This document shows positions 37,205-46,687 of a stretch of 64,000 nucleotides of DNA, one piece after another. Below the pieces are notes generated by a model. That model saw nothing but the letters and a program-made list of their open reading frames with translations, was not told where the DNA came from and made no database searches. Origin of the DNA: Flavobacterium succinicans LMG 10402. GTDB lineage: Bacteria; Bacteroidota; Bacteroidia; Flavobacteriales; Flavobacteriaceae. The DNA lies in assembly GCF_000611675.1 (NCBI RefSeq), contig NZ_JATV01000012.1:51729-115728 (forward strand). The letters are read 5' to 3'. Made by a program: the position numbers and the translations under genes. Each line of letters begins with the position of its first letter. Position 1 is the first letter of the stretch.

Positions 37205-40200
37205 ATGATGAATAATAGAAACAACAATAAAGATAAGAATCCTGTAAAAAGATTCAATAAAATTTCGATAGGATTGGCCTCTCCTGAGTCTATTTTGAAA
37301 GAGTCAAGAGGAGAAGTTTTGAAGCCTGAAACTATCAACTACAGAACGCACAAACCAGAACGTGACGGTTTGTTTTGTGAAAGAATTTTTGGTCCAGTTA
37401 AGGACTTTGAATGTGCTTGTGGTAAATATAAAAGAATCCGTTACAAAGGAATTATCTGCGACCGTTGTGGTGTAGAAGTTACGGAAAAGAAAGTAAGAAG
37501 AGATAGAGTAGGGCATATCAATTTGGTAGTGCCTATTGCGCATATCTGGTATTTCCGTTCTTTGCCAAATAAAATTGGTTATATCTTAGGATTACCTTCT
37601 AAAAAATTAGACATGATTATTTACTACGAGAGATACGTAGTAATTCAAGCAGGTATTGCTAAAAATGCCGAAGGCGAATCGTTGAAACGTCTTGATTTCT
37701 TAACTGAAGAAGAGTATTTGAATATTTTAGATACCCTTCCAATGGAAAACCAATATTTAGATGATTTTGATCCTAATAAATTTGTTGCCAAAATGGGAGC
37801 AGAGTGTATTATGGATTTGTTAGCGCGTATTGATTTAGATGAGTTGTCATACAGCTTGCGTCATAGTGCGAATAACGAAACATCTAAACAACGTAAAACG
37901 GAAGCGTTAAAAAGATTACAAGTGGTTGAGTCTTTCAGAGAATCTAACTTGAACCGTGAAAACCGTCCTGAATGGATGATTATGAAAGTAGTTCCAGTTA
38001 TTCCACCTGAATTACGTCCTTTGGTGCCGCTAGATGGTGGTCGTTTTGCAACTTCTGATTTAAATGACTTGTATCGTCGTGTAATCATTCGTAACAATCG
38101 TTTGAAAAGATTAATGGAGATTAAAGCTCCTGAAGTAATCTTGAGAAACGAAAAACGTATGTTGCAAGAATCTGTAGATTCATTATTTGACAATACTAGA
38201 AAAGCTTCTGCAGTTAAAACAGAATCGAATCGTCCATTAAAATCTTTATCTGACTCGTTAAAAGGGAAACAAGGTCGTTTCCGTCAAAACTTATTAGGTA
38301 AACGTGTGGATTATTCTGCTCGTTCGGTTATTGTTGTAGGACCAGAGTTAAAATTATTCGAATGCGGATTGCCAAAAGATATGGCAGCTGAATTGTTTAA
38401 ACCTTTTGTGATTCGTAAATTAATCGAAAGAGGTATTGTAAAAACAGTTAAGTCGGCTAAGAAAATTATTGACAAAAAAGAGCCAGTGGTTTGGGATATT
38501 CTTGAGAATGTAATCAAAGGACATCCTGTATTGCTTAACCGTGCTCCTACTTTGCACCGTTTAGGTATTCAAGCATTCCAGCCAAAATTAATTGAAGGAA
38601 AAGCGATCCAATTGCACCCATTAGTATGTACGGCGTTTAACGCGGATTTTGATGGGGATCAGATGGCAGTTCACTTGCCATTAGGACCAGAAGCAATTTT
38701 GGAAGCGCAATTGTTGATGTTAGCGTCACATAATATTTTGAACCCTGCTAATGGTGCTCCAATTACGGTACCATCTCAGGATATGGTTTTGGGTCTGTAT
38801 TACATGACCAAAGAGCGTTTAACTACTCCTGAATTAACCATTTTAGGTGAAGGCTTAACTTTCTATTCTGCTGAAGAGGTGAATATCGCTTTGAATGAAG
38901 GTAGATTAGAATTGAATGCAAGAGTTAAAATTAGAGCAAAAGATTTTAATGAAAATGGTGAATTAGTTTACCAAATCATTCAAACTACTGCAGGACGTGT
39001 ATTATTTAATGAAGTAGTGCCTGAAGCTGCAGGATATATCAATGATGTATTAACTAAGAAAAACTTAAGAGATATTATCGGTCACGTATTAAGCTCGACT
39101 GATGTACCTACTACAGCTGCCTTCTTGGATAATATGAAGAACATGGGTTATAAGTTCGCTTTCAAAGGGGGTCTATCTTTCTCTTTAGGTGATATTAGAA
39201 TTCCAGAACAAAAAACAAAATTAATTGCTGATGCAAGAGAGCAAGTAGAAGGTATTTCTGCTAACTACAACATGGGTCTTATTACCAATAACGAACGTTA
39301 CAACCAAGTTATTGACGTATGGACTTCTGCCAATGCTCAATTGACAGAATTAGCAATGAAAAATATTAGAGAAGACCAACAAGGTTTCAACTCGGTGTAT
39401 ATGATGCTTGACTCTGGGGCGAGGGGTTCTAAGGAACAGATTCGTCAGTTAACTGGTATGCGTGGTTTGATGGCTAAGCCTAAAAAATCTACTGCTGGTG
39501 GTGGAGAGATTATTGAAAACCCGATTCTTTCTAACTTTAAGGAAGGTCTTTCGATCTTAGAGTACTTTATCTCTACGCACGGTGCTCGTAAAGGTCTTGC
39601 GGATACGGCGTTGAAAACGGCTGATGCTGGATACTTAACACGTAGATTACATGACGTTTCTCAAGACGTAATTGTAAACATCGAAGATTGTGGTACCTTA
39701 AGAGGTGTTGAAGTTTCTGCTTTGAAGAAAAATGAGGAAATCGTTGAATCTTTAGGAGAAAGAATTCTAGGTCGTGTGGCTTTACAAGAAGTTGTGAATC
39801 CATTAACTAACGAAGTTTTGGTTAGTGCAGGTCAACAAATTACCGAAGCAATCATGAAAGCGATCGAAGCTTCTCCAGTAGAAAGAGTAGAAGTACGTTC
39901 GCCATTAACTTGTGAAGCTTTAAAAGGAATTTGTGCAAAATGTTACGGTAGAAACTTAGCTACCGGAAAGATGACCCAAAAAGGTGAAGCTGTTGGAGTT
40001 ATTGCTGCACAGTCTATTGGTGAGCCAGGTACACAGTTGACATTGCGTACATTCCACGTTGGAGGGGTTGCTGGAGGTATTTCTGAAGATTCTAGTATTA
40101 TTGCTCGTTTTGGAGGTAAACTTGAAATTGAAGATTTAAAAACAGTTAAAGGAGAAGATAACGAAGGTAATGCAGTTGATATCGTGGTTTCTCGTTCTAC

Positions 40201-41515
40201 TGAATTGAAATTAGTAGACGAAAAGACCGGAATTTTATTAAGTACACACAATATACCTTACGGTTCTAGTATTTATGTAGCCGATGGTCAATCTGTTGCT
40301 AAAGGTGAAGTAATTTGTAAGTGGGATCCATATAATGGTGTTATCGTTTCTGAATTCACTGGTAAAATTGCATACGAAGATTTAGAGCAAGGACAATCGT
40401 TCATGGTTGAAATCGATGAGCAAACCGGTTTCCAAGAAAAAGTAATTTCTGAGTCAAGAAACAAAAAATTAATCCCAACTTTATTGGTTTACGGTAAAGA
40501 TGGTGAATTGATCCGTTCTTACAACTTACCAGTAGGTGCTCACTTAATGGTAGATAACGGGGAGAAAATTAAAGCAGGTAAAGTATTGGTAAAAATTCCA
40601 CGTCGTTCTTCTAAATCAGGCGATATCACGGGAGGATTACCTAGAATTACAGAGTTGTTAGAAGCTCGTAATCCATCTAATCCAGCTGTAGTTTCTGAAA
40701 TTGACGGGGTAGTTTCTTTTGGAAAAATCAAAAGAGGTAACCGCGAAATTATCATCGAATCTAAATTTGGTGATGTTAGAAAATACTTGGTGAAATTATC
40801 AAGCCAGATTTTGGTTCAAGAAAATGACTTCGTTAGAGCAGGTGTGCCATTGTCTGATGGTGCTATTACTCCAGATGACATTTTGAGAATTCAAGGTCCA
40901 GCTGCGGTACAACAATACTTAGTGAATGAAATTCAAGAGGTGTACCGTTTACAAGGTGTAAAAATCAATGACAAACACTTTGAGGTGGTTATCCGTCAAA
41001 TGATGCGTAAAGTAAGAGTTCAAGATCCAGGAGATACTTTATTCTTAGAAGATCAATTGATTCATACTAAAGATTTTATCGTTCAAAATGATAATCTTTA
41101 CGGAATGAAAGTGGTGGAAGATGCAGGTGATTCTGCAGTATTGAAACCAGGTCAAATCGTTACTCCACGTGAGTTGCGTGATGAAAACTCTTTATTGAAA
41201 CGTACCGATAAAAACTTGGTTGTAGCTCGTGATGTTATTACAGCAACTGCTACTCCAATTTTACAAGGTATTACAAGAGCATCGTTACAAACGAAATCAT
41301 TTATCTCTGCTGCTTCTTTCCAAGAAACAACTAAAGTATTAAACGAAGCTGCTGTTGCAGGTAAAATTGACTACTTAGAAGGATTGAAAGAAAATGTAAT
41401 TGTAGGTCATAGAATTCCTGCAGGTACTGGTATGAGAGAGTATGACAATACCATTGTGGGGTCAAAAGACGACTACAATGATATGATGGCTAACAAAGAA
41501 GAGTACATATACTAA
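37205..41515 (+). CDS. rpoC: DNA-directed RNA polymerase subunit beta'
   Basis: A 1436-residue catalytic subunit. The zinc site is [19 protein letters not shown], the active-site Mg motif is [12 protein letters not shown], and a second zinc site is [13 protein letters not shown]. The trigger-loop/bridge region follows around [20 protein letters not shown]. The 248-bp gap from rpoB holds a hairpin at 36968-36996 (TCAGCT / AGCTGA with inner CAATT / AATTG) but no T-run, so the two genes are probably still cotranscribed. Confidence 0.98.
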   Translation: MMNNRNNNKDKNPVKRFNKISIGLASPESILKESRGEVLKPETINYRTHKPERDGLFCERIFGPVKDFECACGKYKRIRYKGIICDRCGVEVTEKKVRRDRVGHINLVVPIAHIWYFRSLPNKIGYILGLPSKKLDMIIYYERYVVIQAGIAKNAEGESLKRLDFLTEEEYLNILDTLPMENQYLDDFDPNKFVAKMGAECIMDLLARIDLDELSYSLRHSANNETSKQRKTEALKRLQVVESFRESNLNRENRPEWMIMKVVPVIPPELRPLVPLDGGRFATSDLNDLYRRVIIRNNRLKRLMEIKAPEVILRNEKRMLQESVDSLFDNTRKASAVKTESNRPLKSLSDSLKGKQGRFRQNLLGKRVDYSARSVIVVGPELKLFECGLPKDMAAELFKPFVIRKLIERGIVKTVKSAKKIIDKKEPVVWDILENVIKGHPVLLNRAPTLHRLGIQAFQPKLIEGKAIQLHPLVCTAFNADFDGDQMAVHLPLGPEAILEAQLLMLASHNILNPANGAPITVPSQDMVLGLYYMTKERLTTPELTILGEGLTFYSAEEVNIALNEGRLELNARVKIRAKDFNENGELVYQIIQTTAGRVLFNEVVPEAAGYINDVLTKKNLRDIIGHVLSSTDVPTTAAFLDNMKNMGYKFAFKGGLSFSLGDIRIPEQKTKLIADAREQVEGISANYNMGLITNNERYNQVIDVWTSANAQLTELAMKNIREDQQGFNSVYMMLDSGARGSKEQIRQLTGMRGLMAKPKKSTAGGGEIIENPILSNFKEGLSILEYFISTHGARKGLADTALKTADAGYLTRRLHDVSQDVIVNIEDCGTLRGVEVSALKKNEEIVESLGERILGRVALQEVVNPLTNEVLVSAGQQITEAIMKAIEASPVERVEVRSPLTCEALKGICAKCYGRNLATGKMTQKGEAVGVIAAQSIGEPGTQLTLRTFHVGGVAGGISEDSSIIARFGGKLEIEDLKTVKGEDNEGNAVDIVVSRSTELKLVDEKTGILLSTHNIPYGSSIYVADGQSVAKGEVICKWDPYNGVIVSEFTGKIAYEDLEQGQSFMVEIDEQTGFQEKVISESRNKKLIPTLLVYGKDGELIRSYNLPVGAHLMVDNGEKIKAGKVLVKIPRRSSKSGDITGGLPRITELLEARNPSNPAVVSEIDGVVSFGKIKRGNREIIIESKFGDVRKYLVKLSSQILVQENDFVRAGVPLSDGAITPDDILRIQGPAAVQQYLVNEIQEVYRLQGVKINDKHFEVVIRQMMRKVRVQDPGDTLFLEDQLIHTKDFIVQNDNLYGMKVVEDAGDSAVLKPGQIVTPRELRDENSLLKRTDKNLVVARDVITATATPILQGITRASLQTKSFISAASFQETTKVLNEAAVAGKIDYLEGLKENVIVGHRIPAGTGMREYDNTIVGSKDDYNDMMANKEEYIY

Positions 41516-41541
41516 TTTTTAGTAATTAGCAGATAGTAATT

Positions 41542-41571
41542 AGTGATTAGTCTTTTGGCTAATCACTTTTT
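41542..41571 (+). terminator. Terminator after rpoC
   Basis: AGTGATTAG / CTAATCACT with an 8-nt loop and TTTTT. It ends the rpoBC transcript. Short variants of TAATTAG / CTAATCA recur in the surrounding 90 bp. Confidence 0.8.
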
Positions 41572-41623
41572 GCTATTATTGCGTTACTAATCATTGTTTA
41601 CTAATCATTAAATTTTCTATAAG

Positions 41624-41926
41624 ATGAAAGAACAACAAGAGCAAATTAATATTGAGTTAGACGAAACGATTGCTGAAGGAGTGTATTCTAACTTAGCAAT
41701 TATCAATCATTCTTCTTCTGAGTTTGTTTTGGATTTTGTAAGTATCATGCCAGGTTTGCCTAAAGCTAAAGTAAAATCACGAATTGTTCTAACGCCTCAA
41801 CATGCCAAAAGATTAATAAAGGCATTGGCTGATAATGTACATCGTTTTGAATTGGCTAATGGGGAAATCAAAGATACTGAACAAGCGCCAATTCCTTTAA
41901 ATTTTGGTCCAGCTGGACAAGCTTAA
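41624..41926 (+). CDS. DUF3467 domain protein
   Basis: A 100-residue acidic/basic mixed protein (IELDETIAEGVYSNLAIINH, then SSSEFVLDFVSIMPGLPKAK). It matches the DUF3467 family, widespread in Bacteroidota and usually encoded just after rpoC. No signal peptide or membrane segment. The pattern of a conserved beta-rich domain followed by SRIVLTPQHAKRLIKALADN is typical. Function unknown. Confidence 0.88.
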   Translation: MKEQQEQINIELDETIAEGVYSNLAIINHSSSEFVLDFVSIMPGLPKAKVKSRIVLTPQHAKRLIKALADNVHRFELANGEIKDTEQAPIPLNFGPAGQA

Positions 41927-41930
41927 ATAC

Positions 41931-41960
41931 AAAAAAGACTTCGTTATGAAGTCTTTTTTT
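41931..41960 (+). terminator. Terminator of the DUF3467 gene
   Basis: AAAAAAGACTTC, loop GTTAT, GAAGTCTTTTTTT. Perfect stem with flanking A and T runs, so it can work on both strands. Confidence 0.88.
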
Positions 41961-41979
41961 GTTTGGAATTATAAGTAAA

Positions 41980-42008
41980 ACAAAAGCCAACTTTTTATAG
42001 TTGGCTTT
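41980..42008 (-). terminator. Terminator of prfC
   Basis: AAAGCCAACT / AGTTGGCTTT with a 6-nt loop. On the minus strand it follows the prfC stop by 6 nt and runs into TTTTGTTTTA. Confidence 0.8.
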
Positions 42009-42014
42009 CTTGTA

Positions 42015-43604
42015 TTATTCAAATTCTGAAGTGAAAAATAATTTTACACTTGGAAATTTACTTTGTGTCATTTGAATAGTAAAATCCGAATCGGCCAGAA
42101 ATACTAATTGATTGTATTTGTCTTTGGCCAAAAATTTTTGTTTGATACGTTTAAATTCTTTGAACTCCTCATTTTTAGCATCATCAGGCTTTACCCAACA
42201 TGCTTTGTGAACCGGAAAGTTCTCATAGGTACATTTTGCACCATATTCATGCTCTAAACGGTATTGAATAACTTCATACTGTAGCGCTCCAACCGTACCA
42301 ATGATTTTACGATTGTTCATTTCAAGGGTGAATAATTGCGCGACACCTTCGTCCATTAATTGGTCCACTCCTTTGTCTAGTTGTTTTGCTTTTAATGGAT
42401 CTGCGTTGTTGATGTATCTAAAGTGTTCTGGTGAGAAACTTGGAATACCTTTAAAACTCATGATTTCTCCTTCGGTTAAGGTGTCACCAATTTTGAAATT
42501 ACCTGTGTCATGAAGACCGACAATATCACCAGGATAGGAGATGTCAACGATTTCTTTTTTCTCAGCAAAAAAGGCATTCGGGCTAGAAAATTTTAGATTT
42601 TTCTTTTGACGAACATGATAGTAAGGTTTGTTTCTTTCAAAAGTTCCAGAAACAATTTTTATAAACGCCAAGCGATCTCGGTGTTTAGGATCCATGTTAG
42701 CATGAATTTTAAACACAAAGCCAGCCATCTTTTCTTCTTTCGGATCTACTAATCTAGTTTCAGACTCTTTTGCTCTTGGCGAAGGAGCGATGGCTACGAA
42801 GCAATCTAATAATTCTCTTACCCCAAAATTATTCAAAGCTGAACCAAAAAAGACAGGTTGTAATTTTCCATCTAAATAATCCTGACGGTCAAATTTTGGA
42901 TATACCTCGTCAATCAATTCTAATTCTTCGCGAAGTTTGTCTGCTGGTTTTTGACCAATTATTTTTTCTAACTCAGGACTTTGTACGTCTGAGAAAGCGA
43001 TGGTTTCTTCAATATTTTTGCGGCTATCTCCACTAAAAAGATTAATGTTTTGTTCCCATAAGTTGTAGATACCTTGAAAATCATACCCCATACCAATTGG
43101 GAAACTCAATGGCGTTACAGTAAGACCTAATTTTTGTTCTACTTCATCCATCAAATCAAAGGCATCTTTACCTTCACGGTCTAATTTGTTAATGAAAACA
43201 ATCATCGGAATGTTTCTCATTCTACAAACAGCGACCAATTTCTCGGTTTGTTCTTCGACTCCTTTTGCAACGTCAATTACTACAATTACACTATCAACAG
43301 CCGTCAAGGTGCGGAAGGTGTCTTCGGCAAAATCCTTGTGACCTGGCGTGTCCAAGATATTGATTTTTTTTTCTTTATAATTAAAGGCCAATACCGAAGT
43401 AGAAACAGAGATTCCTCTTTGGCGCTCAATTTCCATAAAGTCACTTGTAGCCCCTTTTTTGATTTTATTGTTTTTAACGGCCCCAGCCTCTTGAATGGCC
43501 CCTCCAAAAAGCAATAATTTTTCGGTTAGTGTCGTTTTTCCAGCATCAGGATGTGAAATGATGCCAAATGTTCTTCTGCGTTGTATTTCTTTTAAAAAAC
43601 TCAT
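42015..43604 (-). CDS. prfC: Peptide chain release factor 3
   Basis: A 529-residue translational GTPase that removes RF1/RF2 from the ribosome after termination. G1 is SHPDAGKTTLTEKLLLFGG, the switch I region is RQRGISVSTSVLAFNY, G3 is DTPGHKDFAEDTFRTLT and G4 is NKLDREGKD. Length and domains are normal. It is convergent with the rpoC/DUF3467 unit and divergent from the SurA-like gene. Confidence 0.96.
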   Translation of the reverse strand: MSFLKEIQRRRTFGIISHPDAGKTTLTEKLLLFGGAIQEAGAVKNNKIKKGATSDFMEIERQRGISVSTSVLAFNYKEKKINILDTPGHKDFAEDTFRTLTAVDSVIVVIDVAKGVEEQTEKLVAVCRMRNIPMIVFINKLDREGKDAFDLMDEVEQKLGLTVTPLSFPIGMGYDFQGIYNLWEQNINLFSGDSRKNIEETIAFSDVQSPELEKIIGQKPADKLREELELIDEVYPKFDRQDYLDGKLQPVFFGSALNNFGVRELLDCFVAIAPSPRAKESETRLVDPKEEKMAGFVFKIHANMDPKHRDRLAFIKIVSGTFERNKPYYHVRQKKNLKFSSPNAFFAEKKEIVDISYPGDIVGLHDTGNFKIGDTLTEGEIMSFKGIPSFSPEHFRYINNADPLKAKQLDKGVDQLMDEGVAQLFTLEMNNRKIIGTVGALQYEVIQYRLEHEYGAKCTYENFPVHKACWVKPDDAKNEEFKEFKRIKQKFLAKDKYNQLVFLADSDFTIQMTQSKFPSVKLFFTSEFE

Positions 43605-43922
43605 ATATACTCTAAATAGTTTGCAAAAATACTATTTAAATATGCGATTTAAAAAAATGTAAGGCTATTTCTATTGTCAAATTAGCAGGTGTAGTGATTA
43701 CTATATCAATTAACGTAATAATTTTATGTTAATAGTAGGTGGGATAGTTGTATTATCTCTTTGAATTGTTATTTTTGTTTGCAATTTACTTGTCATTTAA
43801 CAAAAGAGTATAGCCTTTTAAGAGTTTACTTATTTAGTTAAGGTTGTGCTGTTTTGCTTTATGCTACAGACTTTAGTAATTCAAAAAAAAAATATAACAC
43901 CCATAAATTTAACCTTTTTTCG
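43605..43922. other. Divergent intergenic region of prfC and the SurA-like gene
   Basis: About 320 bp, AT-rich, without a convincing gene. It must hold the promoters for both flanking genes. No full TTG-N17-20-TAnnTTTG match was found. Confidence 0.45.
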
Positions 43923-45326
43923 ATGAAGTTTTTAAAATACAATTTTGCACTTCCTTTCTGTTTAGTTATTCTGTTTTCTTCTGCTGCAGTGGCACAGGAA
44001 ATAATAAAAGATAAAGCAATTGATAAGGTTGAAGAAGTCCGATCTAAGCGTCAAAAAGTGGACGGAGTTATTGCAACGGTTGGTGATTATATTGTTTTAG
44101 ATTCTGATATAGACAAATCATTTTTAGAGATAACAGCCGGAGGAGGATCGGTAAGCGGGATTACTAGATGCCAGATGCTGGGTAAATTATTGGAAGATAA
44201 ATTGTACGCGCATCAAGCCATTCAAGACAGTATTGTAGTTTCTGACGCTGAGATCAAAGGAATGATGGAAGAGCGTTTGAATTATATGGTAGAAAGTCTA
44301 GGATCCATGGATAAAGTGATTGCCATGTACAAAAAAGGAACTGAAGAAGATTTAAGATCGACTTTTTTTGATGTACTAAAGGAACAAAAATTAAGCTCAG
44401 AAATGGGTAAAAAAATTGTTGATGGTGTGGAGATTACACCGGAAGAAGTTCGTAATTACTTTAAAGCTATTCCTAAAGCAGATTTACCTTTTTTCGGAGC
44501 GGAGATGGAAGTAGCTCAAATTGTAGTCGCACCAGTAGTGACTCAAGAAGACAAGCAAAAAGTAATTGACCGTTTAAAAGGATTTAAAAAAGAGGTTGAA
44601 GCAGGTGCTAGTTTTTCTACGAAAGCAGTTTTGTATACTCAGGATCCAGACGGAAGAAGAACTGGTGGGTTTTATAAAATCAACAGGAAAACCCCTTTTG
44701 TTAAGGAATTTAAAGAAGTTGCTTTTAAGTTAGCGGAAGGCGAAATTTCAGAACCATTTGAAACTACTTTTGGGTTTCATATCATTTTGGTAGAAAAGAT
44801 AAAAGGACAAGAATTAGAATTGCGTCATATTCTACTCACTCCAACCGTTTCAGAGGTATCCGTTAAAGAAGCCAAAGAGAAAATCGATTTGATTAGAAAA
44901 AGAATCGTAGATAAGGATATTACTTTCGCAGAAGCGGCAAGAACACTATCAGATGAAAAAGAAACAAGAGCTAATGGAGGTGCTTTGATTAATCCAAAAA
45001 CACAAGATACTCGTTTTGAATTGACCAAAATGGATCCAAGTTTGTATAGCAGGGTTTCTAATCTTAAAGATCAAGAAATTTCTCAGCCTTTTCTAGAAGA
45101 GGATCAAGGGAAAAAGACTTTTAAAATTATAACTGTTACCAATAGAATCGACGAACATACCGCCGACTACTCCAAAGACTACATCAAAATTAAAGATTTA
45201 GCTTTGAAAGAAAAACAGATCAAAGCAGTAGGGAAATGGTTTGATGAAAAAATTAAAGAAACCTATATTAAGATCAACGGAGAGTACAGAGATTGTGCTT
45301 TTACCAATAACTGGTTGAAAAAATAA
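43923..45326 (+). CDS. SurA-like periplasmic peptidyl-prolyl isomerase
   Basis: A 467-residue exported protein. The ATG at 43923 (MKFLKYNFALPFCLVILFSS) begins a signal peptide, whereas an upstream TTG frame adds 23 unlikely residues. An N-terminal SurA-type chaperone region (VDGVIATVGDYIVLDSDIDK) is followed by two parvulin domains, about 215-320 (DPDGRRTGGFYKINRKTPFV, FGFHIILVEKIKG) and about 320-420 (ELRHILLTPTV, NGGALINPKT). It likely helps fold outer-membrane proteins such as the SusC barrels encoded in this window. Ends in a clear terminator. Confidence 0.88.
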   Translation: MKFLKYNFALPFCLVILFSSAAVAQEIIKDKAIDKVEEVRSKRQKVDGVIATVGDYIVLDSDIDKSFLEITAGGGSVSGITRCQMLGKLLEDKLYAHQAIQDSIVVSDAEIKGMMEERLNYMVESLGSMDKVIAMYKKGTEEDLRSTFFDVLKEQKLSSEMGKKIVDGVEITPEEVRNYFKAIPKADLPFFGAEMEVAQIVVAPVVTQEDKQKVIDRLKGFKKEVEAGASFSTKAVLYTQDPDGRRTGGFYKINRKTPFVKEFKEVAFKLAEGEISEPFETTFGFHIILVEKIKGQELELRHILLTPTVSEVSVKEAKEKIDLIRKRIVDKDITFAEAARTLSDEKETRANGGALINPKTQDTRFELTKMDPSLYSRVSNLKDQEISQPFLEEDQGKKTFKIITVTNRIDEHTADYSKDYIKIKDLALKEKQIKAVGKWFDEKIKETYIKINGEYRDCAFTNNWLKK

Positions 45327-45342
45327 TTTTTATAAAATAAAT

Positions 45343-45387
45343 AAAAAGAGTTAGTTTTATGATTTCATAGTACTAACTCTTTTTTAA
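45343..45387 (+). terminator. Terminator of the SurA-like gene
   Basis: AAAAAGAGTTAGT / ACTAACTCTTTTT with a 16-nt loop and a T-run. Confidence 0.85.
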
Positions 45388-45402
45388 TTTAAATCCATTT
45401 AT

Positions 45403-46356
45403 ATGTCGGATGTCGATGCGATTCATGCTTTAGTTCAAAAGCGAAACCAACTCAAAACTGAAATTGCTAAAATAATTGTAGGTCAAGACGATGTGATTGA
45501 TCAAATTGTACTTTCTATATTCTCAGGTGGCCATGCATTGCTTGTTGGAGTGCCAGGTTTGGCCAAAACATTAATGGTAAATACACTGGCGCAAGCACTA
45601 GGTTTAGATTTCAAGCGAATTCAATTTACACCTGATTTAATGCCTTCTGATATTTTAGGGAGTGAAATTTTAGATGAAAATCGACAGTTTAAATTTATTA
45701 AAGGACCTGTTTTTTCGAATATCATTTTGGCAGATGAAATTAATAGAACGCCTCCAAAAACGCAAGCAGCTTTGTTGGAAGCCATGCAGGAACGTGCGGT
45801 GACTATTGCAGGGCATAACTATAAATTAGATTTGCCTTATTTTGTATTAGCTACTCAAAACCCAATTGAGCAAGAAGGTACTTATCCTTTGCCAGAAGCA
45901 CAGTTGGATCGTTTTATGTTTGCGATCAAGTTAGATTATCCTTCTTTTTTGGAAGAAGTGCAAGTGGTAAAAAACACTACTTCTGATGTTAAATTAACGA
46001 TTAATCCTTTGTTTAGTGCTGAAGAAATTATTGAATACCAACATCTAATTCGTCGTATTCCTGTTGCGGATAATGTTATTGAGTATGCGGTAACGTTGGT
46101 TAGTAAAACGCGTCCAAATAATCCGTTGTCGAATGAGTTTGTAAAGAATTACCTAGATTGGGGAGCAGGCCCTAGAGCGTCACAAAACTTAATTATTGCG
46201 GCCAAAGCCAATGCAGCATTTCATGGAAAGTTTTCTCCAGATATTGAAGATGTGAAGGCTGTTGCAGTTGGAATTTTGCGCCATAGAATCATCAAAAATT
46301 ATAAAGCCGATGCAGAAGGAATTTCTGAAGAAATGATCATAGCAAAGCTTTTATAA
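45403..46356 (+). CDS. MoxR-family AAA ATPase
   Basis: A 317-residue AAA+ ATPase. Walker A GVPGLAKT, Walker B IILADEIN, then RTPPKTQAALLEAMQERAVT and sensor 1 FVLATQNPIEQEGTYPLPEA. MoxR proteins usually act as chaperones for von Willebrand factor proteins encoded next to them, but here the gene stands alone between terminators. No such partner or DUF58 gene is seen, so its client must lie elsewhere. Confidence 0.94.
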   Translation: MSDVDAIHALVQKRNQLKTEIAKIIVGQDDVIDQIVLSIFSGGHALLVGVPGLAKTLMVNTLAQALGLDFKRIQFTPDLMPSDILGSEILDENRQFKFIKGPVFSNIILADEINRTPPKTQAALLEAMQERAVTIAGHNYKLDLPYFVLATQNPIEQEGTYPLPEAQLDRFMFAIKLDYPSFLEEVQVVKNTTSDVKLTINPLFSAEEIIEYQHLIRRIPVADNVIEYAVTLVSKTRPNNPLSNEFVKNYLDWGAGPRASQNLIIAAKANAAFHGKFSPDIEDVKAVAVGILRHRIIKNYKADAEGISEEMIIAKLL

Positions 46357-46377
46357 CGTTGTAGTTTTGTTATTTAG

Positions 46378-46418
46378 AAAGGTTCTTAGTTAAAATGATA
46401 GCTAAGAGCCTTTTTTTT
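46378..46418 (+). terminator. Terminator of the MoxR gene
   Basis: AAAGGTTCTTAG / CTAAGAGCCTTT (one G-U pair) and a run of eight Ts. The rest of the 331-bp gap up to acnB is AT-rich. TAGCTTTG near 46594 could be a -7 box. Confidence 0.85.
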
Positions 46419-46687
46419 AGCTGTGCTGTATTTTGAAATTCTTAAAAATACCTTCTTTAAATACTGAATACATAATATTTTAATAAAAAAATAAATTTTT
46501 ATTAATAAAAGATAATGTTTGAGTTGTTTTGGTAATAATAATTTTCAAAAATAAGACTTCTATTAAATTTTTTTTAAGTTTCCGCTTTAATTCCTAGCTT
46601 TGCTCATGCAATTTAAAACCTTATTTATGGCTTTTGGTAATCGAAAAATAAGTACAATTAGCCATTAACTTTATAAACCTTTTCATT

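Noticed and set aside
33713..41515. Many open frames opposite rpoB and rpoC
   Set aside because: They are antisense shadows of highly conserved genes and lack start signals and recognisable domains.
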